This document shows positions 40,624 to 49,679 of a DNA stretch of 64,000 nucleotides, piece by piece. The notes under the pieces were generated by a model. It searched no databases and had not been told where the DNA came from. It saw nothing but the letters and a program-made list of their open reading frames with translations. Both the position numbers and the translations under genes were made by a program. This DNA is from an uncultured Pelagibacteraceae bacterium (lineage in GTDB: Bacteria > Pseudomonadota > Alphaproteobacteria > Pelagibacterales > Pelagibacteraceae): assembly GCA_902582315.1 (NCBI GenBank), contig CACHRP010000003.1, positions 84,207 through 148,206 on the forward strand, written 5' to 3'. Within the stretch, counting starts at the first letter, position 1; each line of letters begins with the position of its first letter.

Positions 40624-41706
40624 ATGTTTTTAATTATAACTAGAAATTTCCCACCTGATATAGGTGGTATGCAAAACCTAATGCATGGCTTGACTAAATC
40701 TTTATCTAAATTAAATCTAGTTAAAGTTTTCGCCGACTATCATGAAAATTATTCAAATTTTGATGATAATGTTAATTTCTCAATCGAGAGGGTTGGAGGT
40801 CCAAAATTACTTAGAAAATTTAGAAAATCTTATTTGATTAATGAATTTTTAAAAAATAACAAAAACGTTAGTTGTATAATAGCTGATCATTGGAAGAGTT
40901 TAGAGCTCATAAATACTAATAAAAAAAAAATATGCTTAATTCATTCTAAAGAAATAAATCATGAAAAAGGTACAAAACAAAATAAAAAGTTAATAAAAAT
41001 TTTAAATAATGTTGATTATGTAATATCAAACTCAGTTTTTACGAAAAATTTAGCAATAAATAAAGGAGTAAATGAAAACAAAATAATTGTAATCAATCCG
41101 GGAGTTGAAGCTGTGAGTGAGATTTCAGAGAAAGATATAGAAAAAGCTGAAAAAATTTTTAGTGGAAAATCTAATAGATTAATTACTGTTTCCAGATACG
41201 ACAAAAGAAAAAATCACGAAAAAGTGATTATGGCAATTAGAAATTTAAAAGAATTATACCCAAATATTATTTATGTTTGTATTGGTTATGGAGAAGAAGA
41301 AAATAATTTAAAAAATTTAGTCAATGAACTTAATTTAGGTAACAATGTTATTTTCCTAAAAAATATAGATAATGGACTGAAGAATGCTTTAGTATGCAAA
41401 TCAAATATCTTTGTTATGCCTTCAATAATTCACAATAAATCGGTCGAGGGTTTTGGTATTGCGTATATTGAAGCTGCTCAATATGGGATACCATCAATTG
41501 GTGGCAAAGATGGAGGTGCGTCAGATGCTATTGTTCATGATAAAACAGGTTTAATTTGTGATGGAAATAGTATTGAAGAAATATATTCTTCAATAGATAA
41601 AATGCTCAAAGATCATAAATACAAGGAATACGGTAAATTGGCTAAAGAATTTTCAAAAAACTTTCATTGGGAACAAATTATTAAAAATTATCAAAAAATT
41701 TTATAG
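40624..41706 (+). CDS. Glycosyltransferase family 4
   Basis: NFPPDIGGMQNLMHGLTKSL; C-terminal EGFGIAYIEAAQYGIPSIGGKDGGASDAIVHDKTG. Confidence 0.9.
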   Translation: MFLIITRNFPPDIGGMQNLMHGLTKSLSKLNLVKVFADYHENYSNFDDNVNFSIERVGGPKLLRKFRKSYLINEFLKNNKNVSCIIADHWKSLELINTNKKKICLIHSKEINHEKGTKQNKKLIKILNNVDYVISNSVFTKNLAINKGVNENKIIVINPGVEAVSEISEKDIEKAEKIFSGKSNRLITVSRYDKRKNHEKVIMAIRNLKELYPNIIYVCIGYGEEENNLKNLVNELNLGNNVIFLKNIDNGLKNALVCKSNIFVMPSIIHNKSVEGFGIAYIEAAQYGIPSIGGKDGGASDAIVHDKTGLICDGNSIEEIYSSIDKMLKDHKYKEYGKLAKEFSKNFHWEQIIKNYQKIL

Positions 41707-42633
41707 TTGAATCTTTTCAAATACTTTACTTGCACTTAATTTATTTAAATCAGAAACTTGGATAGCTTTGAACTGTTCTCTCTCAATGTTTACTTTATAT
41801 GCTGTCGTATGTGAACCAAAAAGAGCAACACCTTTTGCACCTATATGAGCAGAAATATGCGCTGGTCCTGTATCATTAGAGATTACAAAAGAACTGTTTT
41901 TAATAAGAGATGCAAGTTGGGGTATACTTAAAGCTTTACCATTATCCAAGATACATTCTGCATTAAAATTTTTTGCCTCCTGGATTTCATTTGGTCCAGG
42001 TGCTATTACAACTTTATAATCATTTTTCAATTCTTCTTTTATTAACTTAATTAGCTCATTGTAATGTGGCCATTTTTTCAAATGGAGATGTGGGGAGCAA
42101 AACGGAAATAAAATAATATATTTCTCTAATTTAAATTTAGAATTAATTTTTGATATATCTGCACAAGACCAATCAAAATTTGGTTTTAGAGTATGTTTAG
42201 TTTTTAATCCTGAAGTTTTTAATTGGTGGTCAAATCTCTCCAAAACTGAAAGTTTGTCAAATTCTTCCTTAGTTGTATTTGATGGCAATGTGGTTTGGGA
42301 TGATGACCAAGAATTATAATTTGAATTTGGAAATAATACTTTTTTATAAAATGATGTTCTAGATGAATTTTGTAAATCGAATACTTTTACAAATTTAAGC
42401 TTTTTAATTTTTCTCATTAATAGATACAAGTAAATTAGGTTAAATCTAGATAATCTCTTATCCAAGATAATATCTTTTATGAAAGGGCTTTTTTTATACA
42501 AATCAATGTAAGGTTTAGAGGTCATTATATATAAGTTATGATCTTTATGATTTTCATAAATATCTTGAATTGCACCGCTTGCTTGGGCTATATCACCTAA
42601 AGATCCGTGTTTAATAATTAAAATATTAGACAT
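41701..42633 (-). CDS. Glycosyltransferase family 9 (heptosyltransferase-like)
   Basis: ILIIKHGSLGDIAQASGAIQDI; SLIKNSSFVISNDTGPAHISAHIGAKGVALFG. Confidence 0.9.
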   Translation of the reverse strand: MSNILIIKHGSLGDIAQASGAIQDIYENHKDHNLYIMTSKPYIDLYKKSPFIKDIILDKRLSRFNLIYLYLLMRKIKKLKFVKVFDLQNSSRTSFYKKVLFPNSNYNSWSSSQTTLPSNTTKEEFDKLSVLERFDHQLKTSGLKTKHTLKPNFDWSCADISKINSKFKLEKYIILFPFCSPHLHLKKWPHYNELIKLIKEELKNDYKVVIAPGPNEIQEAKNFNAECILDNGKALSIPQLASLIKNSSFVISNDTGPAHISAHIGAKGVALFGSHTTAYKVNIEREQFKAIQVSDLNKLSASKVFEKIQL

Positions 42634-42665
42634 ATTTTAAACAACTTAACATAATATAAAAAATT

Positions 42666-43055
42666 ATGAATAAAATACTTATTGAAGTTTCGGTTGGTGA
42701 ATTATTAGATAAAATTTCTATTCTTGAAATTAAAAAGGAAAAAATTAAAGATCAACATAAACTAAAATTTATTAATGAAGAGCTTGAATTATTAACAGAA
42801 CAATTCAAAAAAAATATAAAATCAGACAATAAACTTGATAAACTTTTTCAGTCACTTAAAGAAATAAATAATAAACTTTGGAATATAGAAAATGAAAAAA
42901 GATTATGCGAAAAAAATGCAGATTTTGGAGAAGTCTTTATTAAAACATCAAGAGATATACATTTTCTAAATGACGAGAGAGGAAAAATTAAGCTTGAAAT
43001 GAACAGTCATTCTGGATCTAAGATCAGAGAAATTAAAGAGTATACATCATATTAA
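42666..43055 (+). CDS. DUF6165-like protein
   Basis: ILIEVSVGELLDKISILEIKKEKIKD...; divergent from the GT9 gene. Confidence 0.6.
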   Translation: MNKILIEVSVGELLDKISILEIKKEKIKDQHKLKFINEELELLTEQFKKNIKSDNKLDKLFQSLKEINNKLWNIENEKRLCEKNADFGEVFIKTSRDIHFLNDERGKIKLEMNSHSGSKIREIKEYTSY

Positions 43056-43723
43056 TAACTGTATTTTTTCTCTAAAAACTTAATGACATTATGAATTATA
43101 AAAGTCATGAAAAGATAAATCCCACCAGCAACTATAAATACTTCGATTGGCTTGAATGTTGTGGATATTATGTATTTCGCTACACCTGTGAGATCCATCA
43201 AAGTTACGGTGCTTGCTAACGAGGTACCCTTCATCATTAAAATTATTTCATTACCATAAGCTGGTAAAGATTGTCTTATAGCGATGGGAATTTGGATTTT
43301 ATAAAAAATAATTTTACTGGAAATTCCTAAACTCTGACCTGCTTCAATCATTCCAGGTTTTATTGTTTGAAATGCAGATCGTAATATTTCAGATGTGTAA
43401 GCTCCTGTATTCAATGAAAAAGCAATAATTGCGCACCAATAAGGCTCTTTTAAAATAACCCATAACGCTGTTGATCTTAAATATTCTATTTGACCTAGCC
43501 CAAAATAAATAATGAATATTTGAACTAAAAGTGGTGTCCCTCTAAACACATAAGAATAAACGTAAGCAAATTTATTTATTATTGGATTTTTATTTAACCT
43601 TATAATTGCAAAAAAAAGCCCGATAAATAATCCAAAGATTAATGATGCAGTTAATAATTTAAGAGTTATAAAAGTAGCATTTAACAGTTTAGGTAAACTA
43701 TTAATCATTAATTCAAAATCCAT
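43052..43723 (-). CDS. Polar amino-acid ABC transporter permease
   Basis: FRGTPLLVQIFIIYFGLG, GAYTSEILRSAFQTIKPGMIEAGQSLG. Confidence 0.93.
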   Translation of the reverse strand: MDFELMINSLPKLLNATFITLKLLTASLIFGLFIGLFFAIIRLNKNPIINKFAYVYSYVFRGTPLLVQIFIIYFGLGQIEYLRSTALWVILKEPYWCAIIAFSLNTGAYTSEILRSAFQTIKPGMIEAGQSLGISSKIIFYKIQIPIAIRQSLPAYGNEIILMMKGTSLASTVTLMDLTGVAKYIISTTFKPIEVFIVAGGIYLFMTFIIHNVIKFLEKKYSY

Positions 43724-44415
43724 TAATACCCCCTACTGTATCTAACTTCTAATTTATTGATTAACTTCATGCTAAAATATGTCAGCATTAGATATAATAC
43801 TGCCGCAAATGAATAAAAAAATAAAGGATCTCTAGTTGATCCAGCAGCAATATAAGATTGTCTCATTATTTCGACTAAACCAGTCACAGAGATAAGTGAG
43901 GTATCTTTCAGTGTTATTTGCCAAACATTACTCAAATTAGGAATAGCAAGTCTTAACATTTGGGGCATAATCACTTTAAAAAAATGAACTGGTTTTTTTA
44001 AACCTAAAACCTTTGAGGCCTCAAATTGTCCTTTATCAATTGATTGAATTGCTCCTCTAAAAACTTCTGTTGAATAAGCTCCTGAGATGATACCAATTGC
44101 AAAAGATCCAGTGATAAATGCGTTGATTTCAATATACTCATTATATCCAAATATAGAAGCAACATACATAACTGCTCCACTTCCGCCAAAGAAAAATAAA
44201 TAAATAACCAATAATTCAGGAACTCCTCTGATAACTGTGGTGTAAGAGTTTCCTATAAGATTTAAAAATTTACTTTTGGATAATTTAAGTGGGGTAAATA
44301 TTAAAGCAAAAAGAAAACCTATAAACATAGCTGTTATTGAAACAGCAATTGTCATCATTGTTGCGATTAACAGTTCATCGCCCCAACCAGTTTTTCCGAA
44401 TGAAAGAAGTTCCAT
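43723..44415 (-). CDS. Polar amino-acid ABC transporter permease
   Basis: VIRGVPELLVIYLFFFGG, GAYSTEVFRGAIQSIDKGQFEASKVLGL. Confidence 0.93.
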   Translation of the reverse strand: MELLSFGKTGWGDELLIATMMTIAVSITAMFIGFLFALIFTPLKLSKSKFLNLIGNSYTTVIRGVPELLVIYLFFFGGSGAVMYVASIFGYNEYIEINAFITGSFAIGIISGAYSTEVFRGAIQSIDKGQFEASKVLGLKKPVHFFKVIMPQMLRLAIPNLSNVWQITLKDTSLISVTGLVEIMRQSYIAAGSTRDPLFFYSFAAVLYLMLTYFSMKLINKLEVRYSRGY

Positions 44416-44421
44416 ACAGAC

Positions 44422-44446
44422 TGGCGACTATATATTATAGTCGCCA
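44422..44446 (-). promoter_or_regulatory. Perfect 11-bp hairpin between the ABC binding protein and first permease
   Basis: TGGCGACTATA-TAT-TATAGTCGCCA; ends 6 nt before the permease ATG (44415); no T-run. Confidence 0.75.
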
Positions 44447-44459
44447 AATCTAAAATTAT

Positions 44460-45287
44460 TTACATAGATGCATCGAAGCCGAACCACTTAGTAGCAATTC
44501 TACTAATGTCGCCGTTCTTTCTTGCTTTATCGATTGCTTTATTAAAAGCGTTTAGTAACTCTGTGTCATCTTTTCTTATACCAACACCTACACCATTACC
44601 AAATGCACCACCTGAAAAAGTTGGTCCAACTAATACAACTGGTTTACCTGATTTTTCTGCATAATCACTAAAAGCTACAGCGGCAGCTAATGCAGCATCA
44701 CATCTTCCAGATGCTAAATCTAAGTTAACTTCGTCTTGAGTTTTATATGTTCTCACATTTACTTTTCCAACATCACCAGAGTCTAAAAAGTTTTGGTGAA
44801 TTGTTGCAGTTTGCACACATACTGTTTTACCTGCTAAAGCAGCAGTCAAAGTTTTAAGAGCTTTTTTTGCTGCAGCATTCGGTTTAGTAAGATTAATTCC
44901 AGCCGGTGTATCCATGCCCTCTAAATCTGAACCTTTCATTACAGCTAATGAAGCAACCTCGTCAGCATATCCTTGAGAAAAACTAATTGCTTTTTGTCTT
45001 TCAGCAGTAATAGACATTCCAGCCATTATAGCATCAAATTTTCTCATGATTAGAGCTGGTATCATACCATCCCAATCTTGCTCAACTATCTCACATTGCT
45101 GACCTATATATCTACAAAGTGTCCAAGCAAGCTCAACCTCAAATCCAATTAGTTTGCCTGAAGCATCTTTTGAATTCCAGGGAGGGTACGCACCTTCTGT
45201 TCCAATTTTAATTTTATCAGCGTTAGCAGAAAATGATAAAAATAAAGTAATCAAAACTCCTAAGCTAAATTTTTTTATAATATTCAT
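44460..45287 (-). CDS. Polar amino-acid ABC transporter substrate-binding protein
   Basis: Signal peptide; KIKIGTEGAYPPWNSKDASGKLIGFEVELAWTLC; WDGMIPALIMRKFDAIMAGMSITAERQKAISFS. Confidence 0.94.
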   Translation of the reverse strand: MNIIKKFSLGVLITLFLSFSANADKIKIGTEGAYPPWNSKDASGKLIGFEVELAWTLCRYIGQQCEIVEQDWDGMIPALIMRKFDAIMAGMSITAERQKAISFSQGYADEVASLAVMKGSDLEGMDTPAGINLTKPNAAAKKALKTLTAALAGKTVCVQTATIHQNFLDSGDVGKVNVRTYKTQDEVNLDLASGRCDAALAAAVAFSDYAEKSGKPVVLVGPTFSGGAFGNGVGVGIRKDDTELLNAFNKAIDKARKNGDISRIATKWFGFDASM

Positions 45288-45344
45288 ATCGCCTCCAATA
45301 TTTTTTTAATAAGTATTTCACAATTTAAAAGATTTAAAAAGAAA

Positions 45345-46385
45345 TTATTTATTTAATGCAGATGCAAAATTCCAAGAACAATCAAAACTTGGTATGTAGA
45401 TTCTATCTAAGGATGTATTGCCAAAGCTTTTTTCAAATAAACTGAGCCATTTTTTAACTTGTTTAGGTTTTTTATCCTGGCTTCCAACCTGTGCAGTTAT
45501 TGTTCCATTTGGCTTCAAAATTCTTTTAAGTGAATTTATATTTTTTGCAGCGAGATCAATACAGTACTGATCATCATTAAGGTCTACGAATATTTTATCA
45601 TATTTATTATCTTCAATTTTTTTAATACTTTCAAATGCATCGCCCCAAACGCACTTAACTGAATTTTTTGTTGTAGCTTTTTTACCTATTTTACTTAAGT
45701 GTTTTTCACATACTTCGACCACTTCAGGATCTAACTCAAACCAGTCTATATAATTAAATCCTTGTGATATGCATTCTCTAGCAACACCCCCATCACCACC
45801 ACCAATAATTGCAGATTTATCTTTTTGAGGATTTAATTTAATACCAGAATTAACGAAAGTTGAACTGTACAAATGCTCATCGCTCTCAGCAACTTGAAGT
45901 TCATTATCAATAAATAAAGACTTTCCAAACTGTTCAAGATTTAAAATTTCAATGTGTTGGCCAACTTTGGAGTTAAAGTCTTCCAAAATATCTTTTACCA
46001 AATAATACTTTTTTAGTCCTGGCGAACTATAAATGTCATCATAGTAAATAATGTTGTCTCTGTTAAATTCTTTTTTAACAATTTTTTTATATTTAATATC
46101 TTTTTTAATAATATCTAAAGCGACGATAGGGTTAACTTTTCCACATGTAAAAAAATCGAAACTTATAATTCCTTTTTCAGGAAAAGTATGAAAACTAATA
46201 TGACTTTCAGCCAAAAGTGCAACAAGAGTAAATCCCTGGGGTTCAAACTTATACTTTGATATTTCTAATACAGTAACTTTAGCTTTTTTTGCAATTTTGT
46301 AGACTAATTTTTCAAAGAATTGTGGCTCATATTCTTTAGTTGTACCTATGATATCTAGTGTTATATGTTCACCAACTTTAGTCAT
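45345..46385 (-). CDS. S-adenosylmethionine decarboxylase / aminopropyltransferase (spermidine synthase-like) fusion
   Basis: N-terminal SpeD/SpeH domain with AESHISFHTFPEKGIISFDFFTCG (proenzyme cleavage region); C-terminal QHIEILNLEQFGKSLFIDNELQVAESDE and AIIGGGDGGVARE. Confidence 0.88.
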   Translation of the reverse strand: MTKVGEHITLDIIGTTKEYEPQFFEKLVYKIAKKAKVTVLEISKYKFEPQGFTLVALLAESHISFHTFPEKGIISFDFFTCGKVNPIVALDIIKKDIKYKKIVKKEFNRDNIIYYDDIYSSPGLKKYYLVKDILEDFNSKVGQHIEILNLEQFGKSLFIDNELQVAESDEHLYSSTFVNSGIKLNPQKDKSAIIGGGDGGVARECISQGFNYIDWFELDPEVVEVCEKHLSKIGKKATTKNSVKCVWGDAFESIKKIEDNKYDKIFVDLNDDQYCIDLAAKNINSLKRILKPNGTITAQVGSQDKKPKQVKKWLSLFEKSFGNTSLDRIYIPSFDCSWNFASALNK

Positions 46386-46392
46386 AAAAAAT

Positions 46393-47052
46393 TTAATTTC
46401 TTTTATAATTTTTTGTTTTATCTAAGATTTTTTTCATTTCTTCATCTGAAAGAATCTTAGGATTACCTAACTTTATTGTATTTATATATTGATGACAAAT
46501 ATTTTCGATCTCTTCTGCAAGCTCAAACGCTTCACTGAGGGATTTGCCAAATGCAACCTGACCATGATTAGACATAAGACATGCTTTTCTTCCATCTAGG
46601 GCCTTAATAATGTTTTGAGATAATTCTTTGGTTCCAAAGGTTGCATATTCTGCACACTTTATGTTATTTCCGCCAGCTAAAGCGACCATGTAATGAAATG
46701 CAGGAATATTCTTGCCATGAGCTGAAACAGCTGCAGCATTAGCCGAATGAGCATGGACTATCGCATGAGCATCCCTTTTTTTTATGTAAATATCTTGATG
46801 AAAACGCCATTCAGAAGATGGATTAATAACCTTATCTGAAATTTTTTTTATATTATTATTTTCGTTTAATTCTAAAAAAACAATACTATCTGCAGTTAGA
46901 TCATCGTATTTTACTCCGGAAGGTGTAATGAAGAAACCTTCAACTCCATCATTGAATCCTCTCATTGAAATATTACCAGACCTCAAAGGCGAAAGGTTTT
47001 CAGTATTAAGTTTTTTTGCATACTCAATTACTTCTTTCTTTATTTCTAACAT
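46393..47052 (-). CDS. Class II aldolase/adducin family protein (MtnB- or Ald2-like)
   Basis: SGNISMRGFNDGVEGFFITPSGVKYDDL, NPSSEWRFHQDIY, IVHAHSANAAAVSAHG, LMSNHGQVAFG; next to mtnA. Confidence 0.85.
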   Translation of the reverse strand: MLEIKKEVIEYAKKLNTENLSPLRSGNISMRGFNDGVEGFFITPSGVKYDDLTADSIVFLELNENNNIKKISDKVINPSSEWRFHQDIYIKKRDAHAIVHAHSANAAAVSAHGKNIPAFHYMVALAGGNNIKCAEYATFGTKELSQNIIKALDGRKACLMSNHGQVAFGKSLSEAFELAEEIENICHQYINTIKLGNPKILSDEEMKKILDKTKNYKRN

Positions 47053-47255
47053 TATTTTTTAAGTTTTTTATTAATCTCTCTTTCACAAAAAGATTTGATA
47101 TCATCAATATTTTTACTCTTATCTAATTTTTTTTGGGCAATAATGCATGCTTTCATAGATTTATCTAAACTATGAGATCCATACTCGATTCTTGATATAT
47201 AAAGCATAATAAACGCTATAATCAAAAAAAGTATAAAATATAAATTTTTTTTCAT
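47052..47255 (-). CDS. Small single-TM protein, unknown
   Basis: 67 aa, one N-terminal hydrophobic segment; overlaps both neighbours by 1-4 bp. Confidence 0.55.
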   Translation of the reverse strand: MKKNLYFILFLIIAFIMLYISRIEYGSHSLDKSMKACIIAQKKLDKSKNIDDIKSFCEREINKKLKK

Positions 47256-48322
47256 TTGAATAAATTTTTAATTCCCTCAATTGATGCATCGCAAACCCCT
47301 TTTTCAGTAATCAAACCTGTTATATATTTAGCTGGAGTTACATCAAAAGCTAAGTTCATTGCTTTACTTTTTTTTGGATAAATTTGTACTTTTTTAACAT
47401 TCCCTTTATCGTCTAATCCTTCAATGTATGATAGTTCCTCAGAATTTCTCTCCTCTATAGGAATATCTTTATGATCTTTGATATTCCAGTCAATTGTAGA
47501 ACTAGGTAGTGCTACATAAAAAGGAATATTATTATCTTTTGCTGCCAAAGCTTTAAGATAAGTACCAATTTTATTACAAACATCTCCATTTGCTAAAGTT
47601 CTGTCTGTTCCAACAATACACATATCAACTTTTCCCCTTTGCATTAATAATCCTCCAGTATTATCTGCAATTACTGTATTTGGGACATACTCTTCATTAA
47701 GTTCAAATGATGTAAGATTTGCTCCTTGGTTTCTTGGTCTTGTCTCATCTACCCATACATGCAAGGGAATTCCTTTCTTGTGTGCGTGATATATAGGAGA
47801 GGTTGCAGTTCCCCAATTTATTGTTGCAAGCCACCCTGCATTACAATGTGTTAAAATATTAATAGTATCTTTTTTTTTATTATGGATCTCCTCAATTATT
47901 TTTAAACCATGTAATCCGATCTTTTCGCAAAATTTTTCATCCTCCTCAGCAATTTCTTTAGCTTCATTTAAAGCGATTTCAAAAATTTTATTTATATTCA
48001 CTCCTGAAATTTTTTTCATCATTCTGTCGACAGCCCATTTTAAATTTATTGCTGTAGGTCTTGATTTAATTAAGTCATTTGCTGAGTTTTTTAAAAAAGA
48101 TTGATCTTTATTTTCTAAAATAGATAACACAAGCCCATAAGCAGCTGTGGCTCCTATCAATGGTGCGCCTCTCACCTCCATTACTTTAATTGCATTAACT
48201 GCATCTTTTATAGTTTTAATATCCTTAATTACAAATCTATGAGGTAGTTTTGTTTGATCAATTATTTTGACAATATTATTTTCAAACCAAATTGTACGAT
48301 ATTCCTTTTGCTCAATTTTCAT
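47252..48322 (-). CDS. mtnA: S-methyl-5-thioribose-1-phosphate isomerase
   Basis: VMEVRGAPLIGATAAYGL, ILTHCNAGWLATINWGTATSPIYHAHKKGIPLHVWVDETRPRNQGANLTSFEL. Confidence 0.95.
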   Translation of the reverse strand: MKIEQKEYRTIWFENNIVKIIDQTKLPHRFVIKDIKTIKDAVNAIKVMEVRGAPLIGATAAYGLVLSILENKDQSFLKNSANDLIKSRPTAINLKWAVDRMMKKISGVNINKIFEIALNEAKEIAEEDEKFCEKIGLHGLKIIEEIHNKKKDTINILTHCNAGWLATINWGTATSPIYHAHKKGIPLHVWVDETRPRNQGANLTSFELNEEYVPNTVIADNTGGLLMQRGKVDMCIVGTDRTLANGDVCNKIGTYLKALAAKDNNIPFYVALPSSTIDWNIKDHKDIPIEERNSEELSYIEGLDDKGNVKKVQIYPKKSKAMNLAFDVTPAKYITGLITEKGVCDASIEGIKNLFK

Positions 48323-48323
48323 T

Positions 48324-48773
48324 TTATATTCTATCTAAACTTTTTTTTGGCCAAGTTTTATCTCTGTCATAATATTTATCATAACAAATTTTTTTATTAC
48401 TTATTTCTATCCATGGATCCTTATCTTTCACAAAAATATGAGCTTGTGGGGTAATTGAATTTTCTAGAGTTTGAGTTCTGATTGCAATTCTGCCTTGTGA
48501 AATGTTATATTTGCAATAAACGTAAACACCACAAATAATACAAAAATAAGCATTCACTCCTTTCCCACTACCTGTAGGAAGTTCTATAGATGCAACATCA
48601 CCCTTGACTTCTAAGTCTTTTTCTAAAATCATAGTGTGAATAACAAAAGATGATCCGGTAGAAATTTTACAATCCTTGCAATGACATGCCTGTGTAAATA
48701 ATGGCTCATCTTTTATGATATATTTTACATTTCCACAACCACATCTACCCTTAAGTTCTTTTTTTTTTGTCAC
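48324..48773 (-). CDS. GFA/CENP-V family zinc protein (glutathione-dependent formaldehyde-activating family)
   Basis: GRCGCGNVKY, CHCKDCKISTGSSF, YFCIICGVYVY cysteine motifs. Confidence 0.88.
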   Translation of the reverse strand: MTKKKELKGRCGCGNVKYIIKDEPLFTQACHCKDCKISTGSSFVIHTMILEKDLEVKGDVASIELPTGSGKGVNAYFCIICGVYVYCKYNISQGRIAIRTQTLENSITPQAHIFVKDKDPWIEISNKKICYDKYYDRDKTWPKKSLDRI

Positions 48774-49639
48774 TTTCCCAAAACTCTCCCAGCAATATTT
48801 TTTAGTTTTTTTATAGTTTCTTTTGTTCTTTTTTCTGGAGCAGTAATTATTGCTACATCTAAACAGTTATTAGTTGGGTCATTTGGATCAATATACTCTT
48901 CATAATTGTCTATTAAATTTTTAATCATTTCTTTCGCTTTAGCTGCATTATCTAAAAGAACTTTTATAACTTTTTGAACATCTACATTTTCATGATCCGG
49001 ATGCCAACAGTCATAGTCGGTTACCATTGATACTGATGCATATCTAATTTCAGCCTCTCTAGCTAATTTTGCTTCAGGCATATTCGTCATTCCAATGACA
49101 TCAGCTTTCCAGTCTCTATATAGATTAGATTCTGCAAGTGTTGAAAATTGTGGGCCCTCCATAACAACATATGTACCCCCTCTTTGATAATCTATATTAG
49201 ATTTTTTAATTGACTCTTCGCAAGCATTCATCAGACCATTAGATGTGGGGTGAGCCATTGAAACATGTGCAACTATTTCATCATCAAAGAAAGTTTTATT
49301 TCTTGCAAAAGTACGATCAATAAATTGGTCTACGATGACAAACTTTCCTGGTGGTAAATTTTCCTTCAAAGATCCAACAGCAGATATCGAGACAATATCG
49401 GATACTCCTAATTGTTTTAAAGCATCAATATTTGCCCTAAAATTTATTTTAGAAGGTGAAATAAAATGTCCTTTACCGTGCCTTGGTAAGAAATAAACTT
49501 CTTTTTCATTATATCTCGTTTTTAATATTTTATCTGATGGATTTCCCCATGCTGTTTTGATTTCTAAAAACTCACGATCTGCAAATTCTTCTACATCATA
49601 CAAGCCACTTCCACCTATTATTGCTAATTTATTTGTCAT
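48770..49639 (-). CDS. mtnP: S-methyl-5'-thioadenosine phosphorylase
   Basis: AIIGGSGLYDVEEF, FLPRHGKGHFISPSKINFRANIDALKQLGV, TYVVMEGPQFSTLAESNLYR. Confidence 0.95.
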   Translation of the reverse strand: MTNKLAIIGGSGLYDVEEFADREFLEIKTAWGNPSDKILKTRYNEKEVYFLPRHGKGHFISPSKINFRANIDALKQLGVSDIVSISAVGSLKENLPPGKFVIVDQFIDRTFARNKTFFDDEIVAHVSMAHPTSNGLMNACEESIKKSNIDYQRGGTYVVMEGPQFSTLAESNLYRDWKADVIGMTNMPEAKLAREAEIRYASVSMVTDYDCWHPDHENVDVQKVIKVLLDNAAKAKEMIKNLIDNYEEYIDPNDPTNNCLDVAIITAPEKRTKETIKKLKNIAGRVLGK

Positions 49640-49679
49640 ATTATTTAAAATGATTTAATTATTTATATCGTAAAAATTT

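Noticed and set aside
45288-45344. Possible riboswitch before the ABC binding-protein gene or the polyamine genes
   Set aside because: Intergenic gaps are too short and show no recognisable conserved aptamer sequence.
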